From an uncultured Oscillospiraceae bacterium (GTDB lineage: Bacteria > Bacillota > Clostridia > Oscillospirales > Oscillospiraceae), in contig CAAFPE010000050.1 in NCBI GenBank assembly GCA_900764755.1, positions 1-16,627 on the forward strand: a stretch of DNA of 16,627 bases. The letters are read 5' to 3'. The translations under genes were made by a program, and so were the position numbers. Positions 7,159-14,004 of this stretch are shown in pieces (within the stretch, counting starts at the first letter, position 1; each line of letters opens with the position of its first letter). The notes under the pieces were generated by a model that was not told the DNA's origin, did no database searches, and saw nothing but the letters and a program-made list of their open reading frames with translations.

Positions 7159-8352
7159 TCAGTCCACGCCCACATAGGCGCCGTCCTGGATGACCATGCC
7201 CTTGGGGCTCTTGGACACCGCGCCGGTGGCGTCCCAGGTGATGCCAGCGCCGTCGCCGGTCAGGCCGGTGAAGGTGATGGTGGGGAAGGTCTCCTTCATC
7301 TTGGCGTTCAGGTCAGCCGCGCTCATGTCGGGGGTGCAGCCGGCAGTCTCCAGCGCCTGCTTATAGGCGTACACGCAGTCATAGGCGTCGGCGGCAAACT
7401 GGATGGGGGTCTCGCCGTACTGCTCCTGATACTTCTTGACAAAGTTCTGGGTGGCCTCGTCCTCATCGTCGGCGTTGAAGGGAGTCAGCAGCATGACACC
7501 CTCGGCCAGAGCGGGGTCAAAGTTCTTCATGGTAAGGATGCCGTCCATGCCGTCCACACCAAAGAACTTGGGAGCATAGCCCATGGCCTTGGCCTGGCTG
7601 AGGATCAGGGAGGCGGGCTCATAGTAGATGGGCAGGAACAGCAGGTCAGCATCGTCCTGCTTGGCCTGGGTCAGCTGGACGTTGAAGTCGTTCTGAGAGT
7701 CGGTGGTAAAGGTGGCGTTGCCCACCACGTTCAGGCCCAGCTTTTCAGCCTCAGCCATGAACTTATCCTTGATGCCGGTGGAGTAGTTGTCGTCGCTCTT
7801 CCAAATGATGAAGATCTTCTCCCCCAGCTGCTGCTCCGCGATGTACTGGGCGGAGGCCAGGCCCTGGTTGGGATCAGAGAAGCACATCTGATACACGTTG
7901 TCCTTGCCGGCGATCACATCGGGTGAGGAGGCAGAGGGGGTGAGGGCAAAGATGCCGTCCTCCTGGTTCAGGGCGGAGGTGCTGATACCAGGCTGGGAGG
8001 TGACGGAGCCCAGGGAAATCTGCATTCCCCACTCCTTCAGGGCGTTATAGGCGTTGACCGCCTTCTCCGGGTCGTGCTGGTCATCCTCATACTTCAGGTC
8101 AAACTGGATGGCGCCACCCTCGGCGTTGATCTCGTCCACAGCGATCTGCGCGCCCCGCTGGGCGGCCAGGCCGTAGATAGAGGCCCCTCCGGTGAGGGGG
8201 CCGGTGCCACCCAGCTTGAAGGCGGTGCCGGCAGCGCTCCCAGTGCCGCTGGACGCCGCGCCGGAACCGGAGCCTGAGCCGCCGCCACAGGCGGTCATGG
8301 ACAGGGTCATGGCTGCTGCCATAGCAAAGGCAAGAAACTTTTTGCTGTTCAT
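7159..8352 (-). CDS. livJ: Branched-chain amino-acid ABC transporter substrate-binding lipoprotein
   Basis: This 397-residue extracellular type I periplasmic-binding-fold protein captures the substrate and delivers it to LivHM. It has a lipoprotein signal peptide: basic MNSKK, a hydrophobic core, and Cys22 after SMTA, followed by a Gly/Ser-rich linker (about 23-40). The mature part opens with FKLGGTGPLTGGASIYGLAAQRGAQIAVDEIN (scattered residues about 46-77), the usual LivJ/LivK start. ALTPSASSPDV near 136-146 and FADAYDCVYAYKQAL-like residues further on are also typical. The ATG at 8352 follows AAGGAGAGG. It is first in the livJHMGF cluster. No clear promoter is visible between it and the hairpin at 8388-8421, so the hairpin may lie in its leader. 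Substrate specificity is not resolved. Confidence 0.94.
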   Translation of the reverse strand: MNSKKFLAFAMAAAMTLSMTACGGGSGSGSGAASSGTGSAAGTAFKLGGTGPLTGGASIYGLAAQRGAQIAVDEINAEGGAIQFDLKYEDDQHDPEKAVNAYNALKEWGMQISLGSVTSQPGISTSALNQEDGIFALTPSASSPDVIAGKDNVYQMCFSDPNQGLASAQYIAEQQLGEKIFIIWKSDDNYSTGIKDKFMAEAEKLGLNVVGNATFTTDSQNDFNVQLTQAKQDDADLLFLPIYYEPASLILSQAKAMGYAPKFFGVDGMDGILTMKNFDPALAEGVMLLTPFNADDEDEATQNFVKKYQEQYGETPIQFAADAYDCVYAYKQALETAGCTPDMSAADLNAKMKETFPTITFTGLTGDGAGITWDATGAVSKSPKGMVIQDGAYVGVD

Positions 8353-8387
8353 ATAAACCTCTCCTTTTTTTGCGGAATGGATATATT

Positions 8388-8421
8388 AAAAAAGCGGCTC
8401 CGTTCCAAAGAACGGAGCCGC
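8388..8421 (-). terminator. Strong intrinsic terminator upstream of livJ
   Basis: A perfect 12-bp stem (8394-8405 with 8410-8421) has a four-base loop. On the minus strand it is followed by six T. It sits 31 bases after the stop of the 93-residue membrane protein gene and 35 bases before the livJ start. Its simplest role is to terminate the small gene. It could also attenuate read-through into the liv operon. Confidence 0.9.
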
Positions 8422-8452
8422 CCTTTTAATCCCTTTCATGGATGAAAAGCGG

Positions 8453-8734
8453 TTACCTCTTTGGAACGCTGTTTCGGCCCCCCAGGGCCAGAATAATCAA
8501 CAACCCTGCTACGCACAGTACAGACAGTACGTTCACCAGCAGCAGGGATCCAGCCAGAAGGCGCACGGTCCCCGCCAGGATAACAAAAAAGGACACCATC
8601 ATCATGGTGTCCAACAGGCTCACAGAGGCATTTCCAGACTGGGCCTGGAAATTCGCGCAGGCGGAAGCTGCCGCTGCCATTCCAGCGGCAGAAGCGCAGC
8701 TGTATGCATTGTGACCGCAGCTCTGCTTCTTCAT
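8453..8734 (-). CDS. Small Ala/Cys-rich predicted membrane protein, unknown family
   Basis: I do not recognise this 93-residue protein. The N terminus (MKKQSCGHNAYSCASAAGMAAAASACANFQ, summarised here by its Cys at about 6, 14 and 27) is rich in Ala, Ser and Cys. Two hydrophobic segments follow, about 40-60 (VSLLDTMMMVSFFVILAGTV) and 63-84 (AGSLLLVNVLSVLCVAGLLI), then a short basic tail. The ATG at 8734 was chosen over longer in-frame starts because the promoter at 8781-8809 places the transcript start close to it and purine-rich GGAAAGGGGACGGAAAG precedes it. A strong terminator follows the stop. Having its own promoter and terminator makes this a real single-gene unit in spite of overlapping reading frames on the other strand. 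Function is unknown; a small membrane or secreted peptide role is possible. Confidence 0.68.
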   Translation of the reverse strand: MKKQSCGHNAYSCASAAGMAAAASACANFQAQSGNASVSLLDTMMMVSFFVILAGTVRLLAGSLLLVNVLSVLCVAGLLIILALGGRNSVPKR

Positions 8735-8780
8735 GCTTTCCGTCCCCTTTCCAACTCTGGATGATTGTGAACTTTGTTCT

Positions 8781-8818
8781 ATTGTAAAGCACCTTTCGGA
8801 ATTAGTCAATGGTGCTTT
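8781..8818 (-). promoter_or_regulatory. Promoter with overlapping inverted repeat for the 93-residue membrane protein
   Basis: On the minus strand TTGACT (8804-8809) and TACAAT (8781-8786) are exactly 17 bases apart, a near-consensus housekeeping promoter. A perfect 8-bp inverted repeat AAAGCACC/GGTGCTTT (8786-8793 and 8811-8818) brackets the -35 box and most of the spacer, so it could be an operator. The binding protein is unknown. Confidence 0.78.
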
Positions 8819-8898
8819 CCACCAGAATCCTAAAAAAGTGCGCCCCGCTTCATGTCCGTTCTGCACAGAATTTTGTCCGCGTGCGGTGGTCACACTGT

Positions 8899-8949
8899 AA
8901 AAAGGGACCGGGCCGTGCCCCAGTCAAAAGCCAGAGACAGGCCCGGTCC
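8899..8949 (-). terminator. Intrinsic terminator of the DivIVA-like gene
   Basis: A perfect 10-bp inverted repeat GGACCGGGCC/GGCCCGGTCC (8905-8914 and 8940-8949) encloses 25 bases. On the minus strand it is followed by C and five T. It starts 10 bases after the stop codon at 8960. Confidence 0.85.
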
Positions 8950-8959
8950 AGACGACTTT

Positions 8960-9652
8960 TCACAACTCTGTCAGTGGCATGGGGGCGGGGACCTTCTCCC
9001 GGTCTGTGCTGTCATAGGCCCGGGACAACTCCTCCAGCGCCATATCCTGGTCGGCCAGCAGGACGGTCACCTGCTCCAGACACTTTCCCGCCTTCTCCAG
9101 CTGATCCGCCGCGTGGGAGACGGTGGACTCCACCTCGCTGCGCAGGGCGTCATACTCCAGCTGGACCCGGCTCAGCCACTGCTCCATACTCCGGCGCAGT
9201 TCCCGCACCTGTCCATCCGCCTCATCCAGCACGTTCTGGGCACGGCAGTGGGCCTCCAGTTCCACCCCGGCAGCCCGCTCCTTGACGGCGGTATAGGCCG
9301 CCGCCCCGGGTTCCAGCTCCGCCACCCGGCGGCGCAGGCTGTCCCGCTCCCGGCGCAGCTCCTCCAGTTCCCGGCTCTGGGCCTCTTCCCGCTCCCGGCT
9401 GGCCTCCAGCACCGCCTTCACCTGCTCCAGCTGCTGGCTCAGGCTCTCCCGGTCCCGGTTGAGGATGCTCACCCGCTCCTCCTGGTCTGACTCCTGCGAG
9501 GCCAGCTTCCGCCGGCCCTCCTCTGCCTCCTCCAGGCGCTGCTGAAGCTCCTGCTGCTTCTTGGCGTTCTCCGCCGCCGTTTTTTCCAAATAGTCCAGCA
9601 CATCCTGCCGGTTGAAGCCGCCGAAGGCGGCGCTGCGAAAGGGATGGTCCAT
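8960..9652 (-). CDS. DivIVA-like coiled-coil protein
   Basis: This 230-residue cytoplasmic protein begins with FRSAAFGGFNRQDVLDYLEK (about residues 5-24), which matches the short N-terminal membrane-targeting motif seen in DivIVA/GpsB-type proteins of Clostridia. Residues about 25-115 are a nearly continuous charged coiled coil rich in Glu, Gln and Arg. A second helical stretch covers about 130-200, and the tail is short and Pro-rich. Such proteins are known to mark division sites or curved membrane; the role here is inferred. The ATG at 9652 has GAGGTG just upstream. The gene is monocistronic, with a good promoter (9703-9731) and terminator (8899-8949), and is divergent from the CLC transporter gene. 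It is not adjacent to the usual ylm/sepF cell-division cluster, so it may be a paralogue and not the main DivIVA. Confidence 0.8.
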   Translation of the reverse strand: MDHPFRSAAFGGFNRQDVLDYLEKTAAENAKKQQELQQRLEEAEEGRRKLASQESDQEERVSILNRDRESLSQQLEQVKAVLEASREREEAQSRELEELRRERDSLRRRVAELEPGAAAYTAVKERAAGVELEAHCRAQNVLDEADGQVRELRRSMEQWLSRVQLEYDALRSEVESTVSHAADQLEKAGKCLEQVTVLLADQDMALEELSRAYDSTDREKVPAPMPLTEL

Positions 9653-9702
9653 GGGGCACCTCGTCTCCGCCCCTTCCGGGGCAATTTGTCATATTCCGTG
9701 CT

Positions 9703-9731
9703 ATTTTACCACATTCCCGGCGGAATTACAA
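9703..9731 (-). promoter_or_regulatory. Promoter of the DivIVA-like gene
   Basis: On the minus strand TTGTAA (9726-9731) and TAAAAT (9703-9708) are 17 bases apart, with a TGG extension before the -10. The distance to the ATG at 9652 gives a leader of about 45 bases. Confidence 0.75.
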
Positions 9732-9800
9732 TTCTGGCTTGCTCCTCCGCCCGGATTTGCGGGTGAAAAAGCGGAAAATCCTTTCAGTGCGGGCAGAGGC

Positions 9801-9829
9801 TTTCCTCCTCACCGCGGCTGTGGTACAAT
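9801..9829 (+). promoter_or_regulatory. Probable promoter of the CLC transporter gene
   Basis: TACAAT (9824-9829) carries a TGG extension (extended -10). The -35 position (9801-9806, TTTCCT) is weak, as is common with extended -10 promoters. A start near 9836 would give a leader of roughly 100 bases before the ATG at 9935. Confidence 0.6.
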
Positions 9830-9934
9830 GGGGATATGCTCCTCCAAAGCGGGATGCTCCGGGCCTGTGCGGGAACGGGGCCGTGTGGACGGAGAGAGAC
9901 GGATGGAGTGCGCCCCAGAAAAGGAGAGAGGACA

Positions 9935-11194
9935 ATGGAGCAAACAGAGAGCCGGCTGCGCCGCTGGATGAAGCAGGGGATGCTGTTCCTCAAGTGGCTG
10001 CTGTACTCGGCGGGGATCGGACTGCTGGTGGGGAGCGTAGCGGCTGCCTTTCACCTGGGGATCGACTGGGCGGCGGAACTGCGGCTGCAGGAACCCCGGA
10101 TCCTGTGGCTGCTCCCCGTTGGAGGGATGGCCATTGTGCTGCTGTACAAGGTGTGTCGGATGGAGAAGGACCAGGGAACCAACCTGGTGCTGGCCGCAGT
10201 GCGGGAGGCGGAGCCGCTGAAGCTGCGTACCGCTCCGCTGATCTTCCTGTCCACCATTATGACCCACCTGGTGGGCGGCTCTGCCGGGCGGGAGGGGGCC
10301 GCTCTTCAGCTGGGCGGCTCCATGGCGGCCTGGGTGGGACGGGAGATCCGCCTGGATGCCAAGGACAGCCGGGTGATGGTGATGTGCGGGATGTCCGCAG
10401 CCTTCTCCGCCCTGTTCGGCACCCCGCTGACAGCGGTGTGCTTCTCCATGGAGGTGGTGAGCGTAGGCGTAATGTACTATGCGGCGCTGGTGCCCTGTGT
10501 GGTGGCCTCCCTGACCGCCCTCCAGGTGGCTCAGGGCTTTGGCCTGCACCAGAGCCCTGGCTATGAGATCGGCAGGGTGCTGGGACTGGGACCGCTCTCT
10601 ATGGTGCAGGCAGCGGCGCTGGGGCTTCTGTGCGCCCTGGTATCTATCCTGTTCTGCAAGGTGCTTCACACCGCTCCCAGGCTGTATGCCAAATATTTTC
10701 CCAACCCTCTCCTGCGGGCGGCCATCGGCGGTATGCTGGTGCTGACCCTCACCCTGCTGGTGGGCAGTCAGGACTACAACGGCGCGGGGGATGGGATGAT
10801 CCGCCGGATGCTGGCGGGAGAGACCATCCCGGAGGCGTTTCTTCTGAAGATCCTGTTCACCGCCCTGACTCTGGGTGCGGGCTTCCGGGGTGGAGAGATC
10901 GTGCCGGTGCTGTTCACTGGGGCAGCCTTCGGGACCACTGTGGGCCCGCTGCTTGGTCTGCCCCACGGCTTCGGCGGGGCACTGGGCATGGCCGCAGTGT
11001 TCTGCGGGGCCACCAACTGTCCCATGACGGCGCTGATGCTGGCCTTTGAGCTGTTCGGCGGGGGGAGCCTTACCCTGTACGCGGTGTGCTGCGGGGTGGC
11101 CTATATGCTCTCCGGGTACTACGGCCTGTACAGCGAGCAGAAAATCGTCTACTCCAAATTCCGCACAGAGTGGATCGACAAAAAGGCCAGATAA
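9935..11194 (+). CDS. CLC-family anion transporter, possibly CLC-F type fluoride/proton antiporter
   Basis: This 419-residue polytopic membrane protein of the CLC family exchanges a halide for protons. The gating Glu is Glu120 in GGSAGREGAALQLGGS (114-129). FGTPLTAVCFSMEVVSVGVM (161-180) and the anion-site segment GGEIVPVLFTGAAFG (319-333) follow. The chloride-binding GSGIP loop of classical CLCs is absent: DQGTNLVL (79-86) takes its place. The GREGA/GTNL/GGEIVP combination resembles CLC-F antiporters, which export fluoride; this is recall of the family and not an alignment. CLC-F proteins carry a diagnostic Met in this loop that I cannot place here, so substrate is open. The ATG at 9935 has AAGGAG eight bases upstream; an in-frame start at 9836 lacks one and would fall at the transcript start. 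The gene is monocistronic. Confidence 0.88.
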   Translation: MEQTESRLRRWMKQGMLFLKWLLYSAGIGLLVGSVAAAFHLGIDWAAELRLQEPRILWLLPVGGMAIVLLYKVCRMEKDQGTNLVLAAVREAEPLKLRTAPLIFLSTIMTHLVGGSAGREGAALQLGGSMAAWVGREIRLDAKDSRVMVMCGMSAAFSALFGTPLTAVCFSMEVVSVGVMYYAALVPCVVASLTALQVAQGFGLHQSPGYEIGRVLGLGPLSMVQAAALGLLCALVSILFCKVLHTAPRLYAKYFPNPLLRAAIGGMLVLTLTLLVGSQDYNGAGDGMIRRMLAGETIPEAFLLKILFTALTLGAGFRGGEIVPVLFTGAAFGTTVGPLLGLPHGFGGALGMAAVFCGATNCPMTALMLAFELFGGGSLTLYAVCCGVAYMLSGYYGLYSEQKIVYSKFRTEWIDKKAR

Positions 11195-11630
11195 CCCCAT
11201 ACTCCAGAGGGAGCTGGAGGAAAAATCCACCGCCCAGGCTGGGCGGGATATGCCTTCCACGCGGTATGTATCCTGTCGATCTGATGGTGTAGCACTAAAT
11301 TGTTGCAGAACCAGATCCGGAGTTTGAAAGACATGATCACTCTAAAGCTGAGTGGTCCCGAGCCTCAGCGGAAGATACTGACCATCGATAACCCGCGGTG
11401 GAAAACCCAACAAGACATGAAAGAGAAATATAAAACATGAAAAATCCTGTATTCCGGTCAAGCGGGGACAGCCTCCAGGTATTACATGGCACCGCAGAAA
11501 ATAGGAAACCATCAGGCACTGTGAGGCCTGTTGTATGGATTTTCTGTCTTTCATAACAGGAGAATTCTACTTATTTCACCCAATGATCCTGTCCAATACG
11601 GATGGACCCTGCTATACAAAAAACAGGAAG
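11195..11630. other. Gene-poor stretch of 436 bases
   Basis: No reading frame here has a credible start, ribosome binding site and recognisable protein. The stretch is visibly more A/T-rich than its neighbours from about 11300. A short hairpin (CCGCCCA/TGGGCGG, 11230-11246) is followed on the minus strand by TTTTT four bases later and may be a weak terminator. A CTCCAG/CTGGAG pair lies just before it. The remainder could be the remnant of a lost gene. Confidence 0.5.
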
Positions 11631-12209
11631 TCAGCGGAAAATCGCCTGAGAAATATCCAGGTCCTGATCGCATCGGTTGTCGATGTCGGTGCCGTTTCCG
11701 GAGAACACGCTGCCGGGAAATCTTAATGAAACATCGGTGGGGACGCTCTCCAGCAGGACTGGGGTGCCGTTGTTGGTAAACTCGTTGTCCGAGTAAGTGG
11801 TGTGGGAAACAGCATCATCTGTTGCGTTGAAGTGGAATCCTACCTGGTTGTCCTCAAAACGGCAGTTCATGCAGTTGACCCAAGTGTGGCCATAGGCCAG
11901 TATGTCGGTTTTCCAGCCGGATATTGTACAGTTGGTTAGGTGGACCCGGGCAGAGGCAGACAGGCCAATTCTGCTGCCGTCCCCGCAGAAATCCAGACGG
12001 TCAAAGCAGCAGATAAGACCTCCGTCGATGGTAACCTGAGTATTGCCGGTAAAGACGGTCCGCCCCTCCTGACTGCCCAGAAGGTTGATCGCGCGGCCGT
12101 TAATGGACAGCCCTCCCTCATAGGTCACCGCCGGCAGATGGATATAGATGACAGTGTCCGCAGGTACGGTGGGCGCTGATATGGTCAACCAGAGTTTGCA
12201 ACTCTTCAA
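11631..12209 (-). pseudogene. Parallel beta-helix C-terminal part of a frameshifted surface protein
   Basis: This frame encodes about 180 residues that read as right-handed parallel beta-helix (pectate-lyase-like) coils: short repeating strands such as VTIDGGLICCFDRLDF, ARVHLTNCTISGW, THWVNCMNCRFEDN-like residues and YSDNEFTNNGTPVLLES. Such repeats are known in secreted glycan-acting or adhesive proteins. No catalytic residues can be assigned. The frame has no ATG or ribosome binding site of its own. It continues directly from the upstream zinc-ribbon/TM frame if one base of the GGG at 12171-12173 (CCC on the coding strand) is dropped. The joined protein would be about 418 residues and would place the beta-helix outside the cell. 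Only the part below about 12170 is likely to be meaningful. Confidence 0.75.
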
Positions 12210-12888
12210 TGGTATGCATAGGGGTGGTATCCGGGTAGTAGTGGGCGGTAGGGATCTCCTCGATGAATAGATCGGTGTGCATCCGAAGGGTGTCGCCGTT
12301 TTCCATCTTCAAGGTCCAGGTCAGGCGGGCGTCGCCGCTCTCCAGCCGGAAGTCGATCAGGGTGGTCAGGGCGCAGCCCGGGCGGGCGGCGTTGTATGCG
12401 GGCTCTGTATTCTTCCAGGGATGGCCGCTTTCCTTCTGGGGTTCAATGGCAATTGTGGCGCTTGCGATCTTCTCCCCCATGGCGTGGCTCACATTCTGTC
12501 CGGTCTCACTGTCGTAAAATGTGACGCACATAGGAAACCGGTACTCCTGCCCCGCTTCGGCGCGGTGAAGCAGTTCCTTTGTGGGCTCATAGTAGCCGTC
12601 TGATTTCGCCACGATCACCTGGTAGGAGCCGTCCTCGTCGGTGTAGGATACGCCGCCCTCCCCCTCCACGATCTGGGGGCGGGTAGAAAGCCAGATGCCC
12701 ACCGACAGTATGGCGGCGGCAGCCAGCAGAGATGCGCGATACAGGAACTTTTTCCGCAGGGGCCGGGGTGCTTTTCGCCGCGCCCGTGGGCGGATGCTGC
12801 GGGCGCAGTGGGGGCAGAAGGAAGCGCCGTCCGGAAGGAGCGCGCCGCAAAAGGGACAGGGGCTCTGGGTGCTGTTTGAAGCCTTCAT
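12118..12888 (-). pseudogene. Zinc-ribbon, single-TM N-terminal part of the same frameshifted protein
   Basis: The encoded protein starts with a double-CxxC zinc ribbon (Cys11, Cys14, Cys25, Cys28), a basic linker (RPRARRKAPRPLRKK, about 33-47) and one membrane segment (about 50-67). An extracytoplasmic domain of about 170 residues of unknown fold follows. At residue 239 (DHISA) the natural continuation lies in another frame (TVPADTVIYIHLPAVTYEGG) and encodes beta-helix coils. The present frame ends 18 codons later in an unlike, Cys/His-rich tail, which looks like out-of-frame translation. The ATG at 12888 has GGAGG nine bases upstream and follows the kinase stop by one base, so the two are co-transcribed. 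A cytoplasmic zinc ribbon beside a kinase gene suggests signalling across the membrane; this is inference. If the frame as read is genuine, a truncated 256-residue protein is made. Confidence 0.78.
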
Positions 12889-12889
12889 A

Positions 12890-13591
12890 TCAAAACGCCT
12901 CCATCAAGCGAAGTACATTCTGATACCGTTTGGCCGGGTTGACCCGGGTACACCGCTCGACGATGCGGCCCATCCGGCCAGATGCCATACACCGGGAGGA
13001 ATGCTCGCCGGTGAGCATCACATTGATGAGGACCCCCAGAGAGTAGATGTCCGCCCGGAGATCGGATTGGGAGATGCCGTACTGTTCCGGCGCGGCAAAA
13101 CCAACTGTGCCCAGGACCTGGGTATCTGTTTCTGAAGTTGGCTTGTGGATGCGGGCGGCATCAAAGTCGATGAGAACAGCATCCCGCCCCCGAAGGATGA
13201 TATTTTCAGGCTTGATGTCCCGGTGGACGGCCCCCATGGAGTGGAGGACCCAGAGGGCCTGACAGACCCGAGTGACAATGTCCCTGGTTTCCCAAACGGA
13301 GAACAGGGCGCCTTGGAGCAGGTGTCCCAGGGTATCTCCCTCAATATACTCCTCCAGCACCAGCGTTTCGCCGTCCTGAGCGGCTACCTCATAGATGTCA
13401 GGCAGATTCGCACAGGAGATCTGCAGCAGCTGACAATAGACATCCGGGGATCCGTGCAGTCTTCGGAGGATGAACTTCTTTCCGGTCTTTCGGTGACGGA
13501 GCAGACGGATGCTGCTTCGTGGACTCTCTTTGATGATATGCACCAGATCGTACTCCTGATGGAGGACATTGAGCAGCCAGTCGTAAAACAT
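12890..13591 (-). CDS. Hanks-type protein-kinase-like protein with altered ATP-site residues
   Basis: This 233-residue protein carries most of a eukaryotic-like Ser/Thr kinase domain: the catalytic loop HRDIKPEN (123-130, Asp125, Asn130), LIDFDAAR in the DFG position (Asp142), the P+1 region GTVGFAAPEQYG (161-172) and DIYSLGVLINVMLTG (181-195). Three things are odd. There is no Gly-rich loop (KESPRSSIRLL near 21-31), the beta-3 Lys is replaced by Arg (FILRRL, Arg43), and the DFG Gly is Asp144. Activity may be reduced or use a different ATP grip. No sensor or TM segment follows, unlike PknB. The ATG at 13591 is used; a TTG two codons earlier is possible, and the ribosome binding site is weak for both. 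The gene leads a two-gene leftward operon with the zinc-ribbon/beta-helix protein and has a good promoter at 13656-13684. Confidence 0.87.
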   Translation of the reverse strand: MFYDWLLNVLHQEYDLVHIIKESPRSSIRLLRHRKTGKKFILRRLHGSPDVYCQLLQISCANLPDIYEVAAQDGETLVLEEYIEGDTLGHLLQGALFSVWETRDIVTRVCQALWVLHSMGAVHRDIKPENIILRGRDAVLIDFDAARIHKPTSETDTQVLGTVGFAAPEQYGISQSDLRADIYSLGVLINVMLTGEHSSRCMASGRMGRIVERCTRVNPAKRYQNVLRLMEAF

Positions 13592-13610
13592 TTCCAAAAA
13601 ATCTCAATAC

Positions 13611-13625
13611 TATGCTGTCAGCATA
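13611..13625. promoter_or_regulatory. Short palindrome in the kinase gene leader
   Basis: TATGCTGTCAGCATA has seven-base symmetric arms around one base. It lies between the kinase promoter and its ATG. It could be an operator or a small hairpin in the leader. It is short enough to be chance. Confidence 0.35.
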
Positions 13626-13655
13626 TTGTTTCATGCACAGAAGTGTTATAAATTA

Positions 13656-13684
13656 AGTATATACTACCGGAACAAAAAGGACAA
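13656..13684 (-). promoter_or_regulatory. Promoter of the kinase operon
   Basis: On the minus strand TTGTCC (13679-13684) and TATACT (13656-13661) are 17 bases apart. The leader to the ATG at 13591 is about 58 bases. The rightward small gene at 13748 must start from the same intergenic region. A possible TTGTTT (13626-13631) and TATAAA (13647-13652) pair with a short 15-base spacer is the only rightward candidate seen. Confidence 0.75.
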
Positions 13685-13747
13685 CCCAGACTTTTCCGGC
13701 TTCACTTTGCTATGTCGGCACAGCGCCATGGAAACGGAGGTGGAAAC

Positions 13748-13924
13748 ATGAATGATAAATCGACGGACAATCTGATTGGTGAGCTGATGAGCAGGCCCAG
13801 CTTTGAAGCATACCTCCATGCCAACGAACCCTTTTTCTCCGAAAAGGGCGTAGCGGAGCTACTGGCACAGCTTTATGAAACGAAGGAGCTGACCAAAGCG
13901 GAACTGGAAAAGACTCTGTTCTAA
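13748..13924 (+). CDS. 58-residue small acidic protein, probably truncated
   Basis: I do not recognise this as a complete family. It encodes a short, mostly helical, acidic protein (DNLIGELMSRPSFEAYLHAN, then EPFFSEKGVAELLAQLYETK, ending ELEKTLF). The beginning has the style of small helix-turn-helix proteins found beside protein-kinase genes in gut Clostridia, but the DNA-binding helices one would expect after about residue 50 are missing. The gene may be an internally deleted relative; this is low-confidence recall. The ATG at 13748 has GGAGGTGG upstream. After the TAA a second frame stays open for 16 more codons to a TAA at 13971, so a base error near 13920 could change the C terminus. It is followed after 80 bases by the lipoprotein gene and is likely co-transcribed with it, divergent from the kinase operon. 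Confidence 0.62.
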   Translation: MNDKSTDNLIGELMSRPSFEAYLHANEPFFSEKGVAELLAQLYETKELTKAELEKTLF

Positions 13925-14004
13925 CAAGGAGTATGACAGGATTTGCCGGAGCGGCTTGCCGTGCTGCAAATAAAAATCAAGAATGTTGACAGGAGGAAGA
14001 AACG

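Noticed and set aside
8438..8764. Rightward frames overlapping the 93-residue membrane protein gene
   Set aside because: Promoter and terminator evidence favours the leftward gene. The rightward frames have no start signal or recognisable protein.
9836..9934. Firm call of a fluoride riboswitch
   Set aside because: Leader length and a GATG are suggestive, but the conserved stems and pseudoknot could not be traced by eye.
9809..11260. 483-codon leftward frame opposite the CLC gene
   Set aside because: His/Gln/Pro/Arg-rich shadow with no domain; the sense strand encodes an intact membrane transporter.
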